Of a stretch of 64,000 nt of DNA, positions 59,294 to 64,000 are shown piece by piece. The stretch is from Marinomonas spartinae (lineage in GTDB: Bacteria > Pseudomonadota > Gammaproteobacteria > Pseudomonadales > Marinomonadaceae): contig NZ_FLOB01000002.1 in NCBI RefSeq assembly GCF_900089775.1, positions 714,976-778,975 on the forward strand. Reading direction: 5' to 3'. Below the pieces are notes generated by a model, which saw only the letters and a list, made by a program, of their open reading frames with translations, did no database searches and was not told where the DNA came from. Every line of letters begins with the position of its first letter. Position 1 is the first letter of the stretch. The position numbers were made by a program, and so were the translations under genes.

Positions 59294-60199
59294 TTAAGTT
59301 GACTCTGTTCTATGGTGTTTCCGAAATTCTGATGGGCTGATATTCGCATGTTTAATAAAGAAGCGAGAAAAATAAGAAGGATCTATGTAGCCCAGAGTGT
59401 AGGATATTTCAGTTAAGTTTTTGTTAGTATGAGTAAGTAGACGTTTAGCCTCCAAAAGAATCCGATTATTGATCATTTTCTTTGGGCTCGCCCCTGTTAT
59501 TTTCTTGCACAGATAGTTTAACCGGCTTTCATTGATGTTCAATTGCTGGCAATAGAATTGAATTTGTTTTTCTTTAAGGAAGTATTTCTCAATAAGGGTA
59601 CTGAACTCTCTAAAACAAAGAATCTCATTTTGACTGTGTTGCTTTTTGGGGTGTTCTTCACCAGACAGTCTTAACATATTGATAAAAATAAGTTTTACAA
59701 TAGATTCGATGCTGTTTTGTTGATAGAGAGAAGAAGATGCCCATTCTGCTTTGAGCATCTTGAAAAGGTTTAATAGTTGTTCCCAATATATCTTATCTGT
59801 TTCTGACGCCTTTTGTTTATCAATACAGAAGGGCATCAGCAAGGATTCTTGATTGCTGTATTTGTTCAACTCAACCATAATTTTTTGCAGGTGGCTACTA
59901 TGGATGGTAATCACATAACCTGGAGCGGTTGGCTCCGTTAAAAACGCATGAGGCGTCGCGGGTGGGGTGTAAAAAGCGGCACAGTCTTCAGCCTTGAACA
60001 CGTTTTGATCGATATTAAAAAGCGTTTTACCGGATAGAATAAGGTGGATTTGACAATACTCGGCATGCAGATGCATAGGCATATCGCGGCCAAAAAAGTC
60101 TGCCATTCTACCCAGCACATCAAAATGAATGGTCGCATCCTGATAGGCTTTATCGTAGTCTTGACCAATATTTATATTTGGTATCCATTCTTTGTTCAT
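59294..60199 (-). CDS. hpaA: 4-hydroxyphenylacetate catabolism activator HpaA (AraC family)
   Basis: The 301-residue AraC-family protein has an N-terminal cupin-like sensor (RDMPMHLHAEYCQIHLILSG, TPPATPHAF) and a C-terminal double helix-turn-helix (about 205-295: LTEISYTLGYIDPSYFSRFF). Length and N-terminal pattern fit HpaA, the activator of the hydroxylase genes in E. coli. It is likely to respond to 4-hydroxyphenylacetate and activate the hydroxylase operon at 57679. It is separated from hpaI by a terminator. Confidence 0.85.
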   Translation of the reverse strand: MNKEWIPNINIGQDYDKAYQDATIHFDVLGRMADFFGRDMPMHLHAEYCQIHLILSGKTLFNIDQNVFKAEDCAAFYTPPATPHAFLTEPTAPGYVITIHSSHLQKIMVELNKYSNQESLLMPFCIDKQKASETDKIYWEQLLNLFKMLKAEWASSSLYQQNSIESIVKLIFINMLRLSGEEHPKKQHSQNEILCFREFSTLIEKYFLKEKQIQFYCQQLNINESRLNYLCKKITGASPKKMINNRILLEAKRLLTHTNKNLTEISYTLGYIDPSYFSRFFIKHANISPSEFRKHHRTEST

Positions 60200-60246
60200 G
60201 GTAAAGCATTCTTATTTTTATTAGTGAATGATTGCGGTTAAAAAAG

Positions 60247-60275
60247 GCCAGCCTATGAATTGTCATAGTGCTGGC
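60247..60275 (-). terminator. Terminator of the hpaG1-hpaG2-hpaH-hpaI operon
   Basis: GCCAGC and GCTGGC form a stem extended by TATGA/TCATA. On the minus strand it is followed by CTTTTTT. It lies between hpaI and hpaA. Confidence 0.7.
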
Positions 60276-60359
60276 AAAAATAGGAATGATCAAATTAGAT
60301 CCGTTTTCTGAATGAAAATATGGGAGGATATAAACATTCAGATTACAAGCAGCAGACGC

Positions 60360-61166
60360 CTAATAGACGGATACTGTTGCCTCTTCTAGCGAGTTGGGCT
60401 CACCTTTGAACTCACTCACTAAAGCCTTGGTGCTATTCATCAGTAAGCCAGTATCACTACCAACGGCGACAAATAACGCTCCTAAAGATAAATAATGTTT
60501 TGCTTGCTTCTTGTCTGCCATCAAGATGCCGGGGGCTTTGCCAGCGGCTACAATCTTAGCAATACTTTCTTCAATAACCTTAACCACATCAGGGTGATTA
60601 GGTTGACCAATATAGCCAAGGGATGCACTGAGGTCCGCCGGACCAATAAATACGCCATCGACCCCTTCAACCGCCAGAATGTTGTCCAACTCTGCAACAG
60701 CTTGAACGGATTCAATTTGTACCAATACACAGATTTCGTCATTGGCGGTTTTTAGATAATCAGGCGTTCTATTGAACTGTGAAGCCCGTGCTAGAGCACT
60801 GCCAACGCCACGAATGCCTTCTGGAGGGTAGCGAGTGGCTTTGACAATTTGTTTGGCCTGTTCAGCACTGTCCACCATGGGAGCCAAAATGGTTTGCACA
60901 CCAATATCTAAGATTTGCTTAATGGCCACATGATCTGCCCATGCAGGACGAACAATAGGATGGCTAGCAAAAGGGGCTATGGCTTGCATTTGGCCAACCA
61001 TCGTTTGCAATGTGTTGGGGGCATGTTCGCCATCGATCAATAGCCAATCAAATCCAGCTGATGCAATCAGTTCTGCGGTGTAGTTATTGGCGAGCCCTAA
61101 CCAGAGACCAATCTGTGCTTGACGTTCTTTTAGCGCGGCTTTAAAGGTGTTTTTTGGGGCAGACAT
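60360..61166 (-). CDS. hpaI: 4-hydroxy-2-oxoheptanedioate aldolase
   Basis: The 268-residue class II aldolase has His48 in [10 protein letters not shown], Arg73 in PIVRPAW, the segment [18 protein letters not shown] and metal ligands Glu and Asp in VQIESV and [10 protein letters not shown]. The match to E. coli HpaI is close along the length. It splits 4-hydroxy-2-oxoheptanedioate to pyruvate and succinate semialdehyde, the last step of the pathway. It is the last gene of the operon, 10 bases after hpaH. Confidence 0.94.
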   Translation of the reverse strand: MSAPKNTFKAALKERQAQIGLWLGLANNYTAELIASAGFDWLLIDGEHAPNTLQTMVGQMQAIAPFASHPIVRPAWADHVAIKQILDIGVQTILAPMVDSAEQAKQIVKATRYPPEGIRGVGSALARASQFNRTPDYLKTANDEICVLVQIESVQAVAELDNILAVEGVDGVFIGPADLSASLGYIGQPNHPDVVKVIEESIAKIVAAGKAPGILMADKKQAKHYLSLGALFVAVGSDTGLLMNSTKALVSEFKGEPNSLEEATVSVY

Positions 61167-61176
61167 TCATAACCTC

Positions 61177-61980
61177 CTAGGCAAAATGGCAAGAAACAGA
61201 ACCCAATGGACCGTAGTCAACATTAAAGGTATCGCCTTTTCTTGCGGCAATGGGGCGTGTGAAAGAGCCGCCCAGAATAATCTGACCTGCTTCTAATTCC
61301 ACATCAAATGGGGCCAGTTTATTGGCAAGCCAAGCGACACCATTAGCAGGGTGATTGAGCACGCCAGCCGCCACACCGGTTTCTTCTATGATGCCATTTC
61401 GTTGCATGATGGCGGCAGCCCAGCGTAAATCCATTTCATCCACTTTGATGGGACGGCCACCTAGAATGATGGCGGCGTTAGCAGCATTATCTGAAATCGT
61501 ATCGAAAACTTTTCTTGGGCGTTTAGTCTCAGGATCGATAGATTGGCTGCGTGCGTCAATCAGCTCTAACGCTGGAACAACGTAGCCTGTGGCATCGTAC
61601 ACATCAAAAATCGTGCAGTTAGGCCCTTTCAGCGGTTTATCGAGAATGAAAGCCAATTCGACCTCGATACGAGGAACAATGAATTTGTCCGTGTCAATCT
61701 CACAGCCATCGTGATAGAGCATATCGTCCAATAGAGTGCCGTAATCCGGCTCATCAATTTGGGAGCTCATTTGCATGGCGCGAGAGGTTAAGCCAATTTT
61801 ATGACCAATAATTTTACGGCCTTCATTGAGTTTGATCTGCACCCATTCGCGCTGGATGGCGTAGGCATCTTCAAAGGTGATGTCTGGGTAATCAAGGGAG
61901 ATTTGACGAATCTGCTTGCGCTCTTTTTCCGCTTGGTTAAGGCGTTGTGCGCAGGAAGTAATAATATCTTTAGAAAGCAT
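61177..61980 (-). CDS. hpaH: 2-oxo-hept-4-ene-1,7-dioate hydratase
   Basis: The 267-residue hydratase has the same length as E. coli HpaH. Conserved segments include HKIGLTSRAMQMSS, EPDYGTLLDDML, and PRIEVELAFILDKPL, with Glu residues for the divalent metal. It adds water to 2-oxo-hept-4-ene-1,7-dioate. It lies between hpaG2 and hpaI with gaps of 11 and 10 bases. Confidence 0.94.
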   Translation of the reverse strand: MLSKDIITSCAQRLNQAEKERKQIRQISLDYPDITFEDAYAIQREWVQIKLNEGRKIIGHKIGLTSRAMQMSSQIDEPDYGTLLDDMLYHDGCEIDTDKFIVPRIEVELAFILDKPLKGPNCTIFDVYDATGYVVPALELIDARSQSIDPETKRPRKVFDTISDNAANAAIILGGRPIKVDEMDLRWAAAIMQRNGIIEETGVAAGVLNHPANGVAWLANKLAPFDVELEAGQIILGGSFTRPIAARKGDTFNVDYGPLGSVSCHFA

Positions 61981-61991
61981 GTCTCTCCCCC

Positions 61992-62762
61992 TTATTGTTT
62001 ATGAATCGTTTTTAGGTAGTCCGTTTCTGAAATGATGGTATTTTTTAGAACACCAACACCTTCTACTTCGGTCGTAATCACATCTCCTGGTTTTACATCG
62101 GCTAGACCTTCTGGCGTGCCGGTGAAAATCATATCGCCAGGCGATAGGGTCATGATGTCGCTTAGATAAGCGATTAACTGAGGGATGTTAAAAACCAAGT
62201 CTTTTGTATTGCCTTCTTGTTTGAGTTCGCCGTTGATATAGGTACGAAGAACCAAGTTGTGAGGGTCTTTGACCTCTTTCGCATCGACAAGGTAAGGACC
62301 GATTGGTGTACAGGTGTCACGGCTCTTAACGCGTAAGTTTGGACGGTAGTAGTTTTCCAAATAGTCACGAATGGCGTAATCGTTACCCACTGTGTACCCA
62401 CCCACGTAATCCATCGCGTCGTCGACGGAAACGTTTTTGGCTTGTTTGCCAATGACAACCACCAGTTCACACTCATAGTGCATGTAATCCACATTGTCTG
62501 GTCGATAGGTGTGTTGGTTATGGCCGATCAAAGAGTTGTTGTTTTTTAAAAACACAAGCGGTTCATCCGGTGCTTTGAAGGACAGCTCGGCCGCATGGTC
62601 AGCGTAGTTAATGGCTAAAACGAAAATCTTTCCGTCACAAGGGGGCAGCCAAGTGAAGGAGCCTTCTTCAAGCACCTTGCCTTCTTGTGTAACGACTTGG
62701 TCTTTCTCGTTCACCGTGACATGCAAAGTTTCATGATTAAATAGTATACGAGCACTCTTCAT
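61992..62762 (-). CDS. hpaG2: HpaG, C-terminal-type subunit (isomerase/decarboxylase)
   Basis: The 256-residue fumarylacetoacetate hydrolase-fold protein matches the C-terminal half of E. coli HpaG: FVLAINYADHAAELSFK, EPLVFLKNNNSL, YMHYECELVVVIGKQAKNVS and NDYAIRDYLENYYRPNLR. The Glu pair and Asp for metal binding are present. With its partner it decarboxylates 5-oxopent-3-ene-1,2,5-tricarboxylate and isomerises the product. In E. coli both halves form one 429-residue protein; here they are separate genes 8 bases apart. Confidence 0.92.
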   Translation of the reverse strand: MKSARILFNHETLHVTVNEKDQVVTQEGKVLEEGSFTWLPPCDGKIFVLAINYADHAAELSFKAPDEPLVFLKNNNSLIGHNQHTYRPDNVDYMHYECELVVVIGKQAKNVSVDDAMDYVGGYTVGNDYAIRDYLENYYRPNLRVKSRDTCTPIGPYLVDAKEVKDPHNLVLRTYINGELKQEGNTKDLVFNIPQLIAYLSDIMTLSPGDMIFTGTPEGLADVKPGDVITTEVEGVGVLKNTIISETDYLKTIHKQ

Positions 62763-62770
62763 GTCTTTTC

Positions 62771-63508
62771 CTACTCCATTTCCACTGGGTTGCTAAGTTG
62801 ACCAATGCCGTCGATATCGATCATCACACTATCGCCAGGCTTGATTTCAAGCTCGGCAGAACGCAGTGGTGTTCCGGCAATGAGGATATCACCCGCCTCA
62901 AGGGTCATGAATCCGCTGATATAACTCACGATTTCTTCAACTGAATGGATGAGCTGGTTTGTGTTGGTTTCATGGACCTGCTGATCATTAATGACTGTGC
63001 GGATGGTGAGACTGTTAGGATTCTGGACCGATTCCTTGTCAATAATCCAAGGGCCAATAGGGCAAAAAGTATCACGACATTTGGCCTTGACGGCTGGGCG
63101 GTAAAACGACGTTTCCGCCAAGCTGACTTCGTTCACTACCGTAAACCCTTGAATCACATCAAGGGCGTTTTCTGTACTCACTCGTGTGGCGGTTTTCCCA
63201 ATGACAATGCCTAATGCTGGGCCTGCATAAACAGGGCCTTTATCAGTCGGTACCTTGATCGGAGCGCCATAGCCTAGGTGCGTATTGTCTGTTTTGATAT
63301 ACAAAACAGGTGTTTTCGGTGGTTGCACATGGGGCTTCTCGTGAAAGCTTTTTTCAAGCGTTTGAACGAGGGCTTTATCATTGAGTGCCACGCCGATAAC
63401 GCTGCCAGATGTCGGGGGAAGGAGTGCGTCGTCTAACGGGACCTCAACACGGGTTTGGGCCGTTTTTTCAATGGCGATATCGGATTCTTTTTGCCTAAAG
63501 TAAAACAT
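62771..63508 (-). CDS. hpaG1: HpaG, N-terminal-type subunit (isomerase/decarboxylase)
   Basis: The protein has about 245 residues and matches the N-terminal half of E. coli HpaG: GSVIGVALNDKALV, ALGIVIGKTATRVS, SLAETSFYRPAVKAKCRDTFCPIGP. It has a 35-residue extension before the common start. The start is not certain: ATG 63508 is used here and TTG 63523 is in frame, but neither has a strong ribosome site. It is the first gene of the hpaG1-G2-H-I operon, divergent from hpaE, with a TTAACATGTTAA palindrome just upstream. Confidence 0.9.
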   Translation of the reverse strand: MFYFRQKESDIAIEKTAQTRVEVPLDDALLPPTSGSVIGVALNDKALVQTLEKSFHEKPHVQPPKTPVLYIKTDNTHLGYGAPIKVPTDKGPVYAGPALGIVIGKTATRVSTENALDVIQGFTVVNEVSLAETSFYRPAVKAKCRDTFCPIGPWIIDKESVQNPNSLTIRTVINDQQVHETNTNQLIHSVEEIVSYISGFMTLEAGDILIAGTPLRSAELEIKPGDSVMIDIDGIGQLSNPVEME

Positions 63509-63529
63509 TATGATTTTTGCCAAATGTAG

Positions 63530-63541
63530 TTAACATGTTAA
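63530..63541. promoter_or_regulatory. Palindromic operator near hpaG1
   Basis: A perfect 12-bp palindrome, TTAACATGTTAA, 21 bases upstream of the hpaG1 ATG. An identical one lies at 63783-63794 on the hpaE side. In E. coli this operon is controlled by the MarR-type repressor HpaR/HpcR; no hpaR gene is in the window, so the binding protein is inferred. Confidence 0.6.
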
Positions 63542-63651
63542 TCATATTTGCGTAAAAGAAAATCTTTGTCAACACCGAGGATCACTTTAATCGATGAATA
63601 GTTGGCGATCTTAATGTCACTGATGGCATCAAGGTTCTGGATCGAGTCCAT
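63538..63651 (-). pseudogene. Possible gene remnant, protein-like 37-codon frame
   Basis: On the minus strand an open frame reads MDSIQNLDAISDIKIANYSS and ends with RKYD and a TAA. Its composition looks like a protein C-terminus. It is open upstream only for seven more codons, to a stop at 63673. No ribosome site or family was recognised. It may be the leftover end of a gene replaced here, or chance. Its stop overlaps the palindrome at 63530-63541. The remaining sequence of 63509-63849 holds no other gene. Confidence 0.25.
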
Positions 63652-63782
63652 TGCCTGTGCGTAACCATGTTTTTATTGCCAATTCCTATGTACTTCTTAG
63701 TCGTGTCATTCTCTCTCGCAAATTAATTTGCTTTCTTTCGCTGTGCGGGCTTGACACCTTATTGCTGTTAAGTTTAATTTAT

Positions 63783-63794
63783 TTAACATGTTAA
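63783..63794. promoter_or_regulatory. Palindromic operator near hpaE
   Basis: A second perfect TTAACATGTTAA, with AT-rich flanks that extend the symmetry to about 26 bases with a few mismatches. It lies 56-67 bases before the hpaE start and a likely site of shared repression of the divergent hpaE and hpaG1 transcripts. Confidence 0.6.
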
Positions 63795-63849
63795 TTAAAT
63801 TGGGTGTGATAAAGAAAATACCTGATTTCTAGCTTGGAGAATGAAGACA

Positions 63850-64000
63850 ATGATTAAGAACTTAATAAATGGTAAATGGGTTGAAAGTAAGGAGACGTTT
63901 CAAACCTTTAACCCTGCGACGGGAGAAGTGCTTGCCGAAGTGGCCCACGCGTCCGATACACAAGTAGCAGAAGCGGTCGCCGCTGCGAAAGCCGCATTTC
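63850..64000 (+). CDS. hpaE: 5-carboxymethyl-2-hydroxymuconate semialdehyde dehydrogenase, 5' part
   Basis: The first 50 codons of an aldehyde dehydrogenase, cut by the window edge. The product starts MIKNLINGKWVES and continues FNPATGEVLAEVAHAS, matching the N-terminus of E. coli HpaE. It oxidises the semialdehyde formed by homoprotocatechuate ring cleavage (HpaD). ATG 63850 has GGAGA 9 bases upstream; ATG 63841 is in frame but too close to that site. The hpaD and hpaF genes are expected beyond the edge. Confidence 0.85.
   Translation, partial: MIKNLINGKWVESKETFQTFNPATGEVLAEVAHASDTQVAEAVAAAKAAF

Overview
The window looks like a chromosomal segment of a marine gammaproteobacterium, most likely an Oceanospirillales member close to Marinomonas. 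This is inferred from the housekeeping gene order (ndk-rlmN-pilF-rodZ-ispG-hisS-yfgM-bamB-der), a moderately AT-leaning base composition, and a mixture of Pseudomonas-like and Enterobacteria-like families. No rRNA, tRNA, prophage, CRISPR array or intact insertion sequence was recognised.

Left part (1-17 kb): two paralogous copies of a three-gene module lie in opposite orientation. Each encodes an ornithine-cyclodeaminase/mu-crystallin family protein, a RidA-like protein and a DadA-type FAD amine/amino-acid oxidase. Copy 1 (278-3313, + strand) is followed by a DUF2165 membrane protein. Copy 2 (13953-10937, - strand) is followed by an APC permease and lies divergent from an AraC-type regulator. 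A 48-bp element is conserved upstream of both copies, which suggests shared control. Between them lie a TetR regulator beside fadH, an LpxO-type lipid A hydroxylase and a soluble chemoreceptor. After the AraC gene come two exported proteins: a phytase-like esterase and a putative beta-barrel.

Middle (17-33 kb): a nitrate assimilation locus (NarK-type transporter, nirD, nirB, and divergent nasA), a YkgJ zinc/iron-cluster protein, cardiolipin synthase, a YafD-like phosphohydrolase, a SulP transporter, a second LpxO and a DUF2254 membrane protein.

33-41 kb: an iron-sulfur assembly operon, iscR-sufB-sufC-sufD-sufS-sufA-like-sufT-sufE-iscS. It is preceded by two adjacent IscR-type sites. It combines a SUF scaffold with an ISC regulator and two cysteine desulfurases.

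41-55 kb: conserved housekeeping genes ndk, rlmN, pilF, rodZ, ispG, hisS, yfgM, bamB and der. These are followed by an enoyl-CoA hydratase-like gene, a 52-residue YbaM-like gene, a TPMT methyltransferase and a YgiQ radical-SAM protein.

55-64 kb: the homoprotocatechuate pathway. An Acinetobacter-type two-component 4-hydroxyphenylacetate 3-hydroxylase makes homoprotocatechuate, and hpaG1-hpaG2-hpaH-hpaI carry out the lower pathway to pyruvate and succinate semialdehyde. HpaA is the activator, and hpaE starts divergently and runs off the right edge. Identical 12-bp palindromes lie on both sides of the hpaG1/hpaE intergenic region. A tempting but unproven link is that the duplicated oxidase modules at the left deaminate aromatic amines such as tyramine, feeding this 4-hydroxyphenylacetate pathway.
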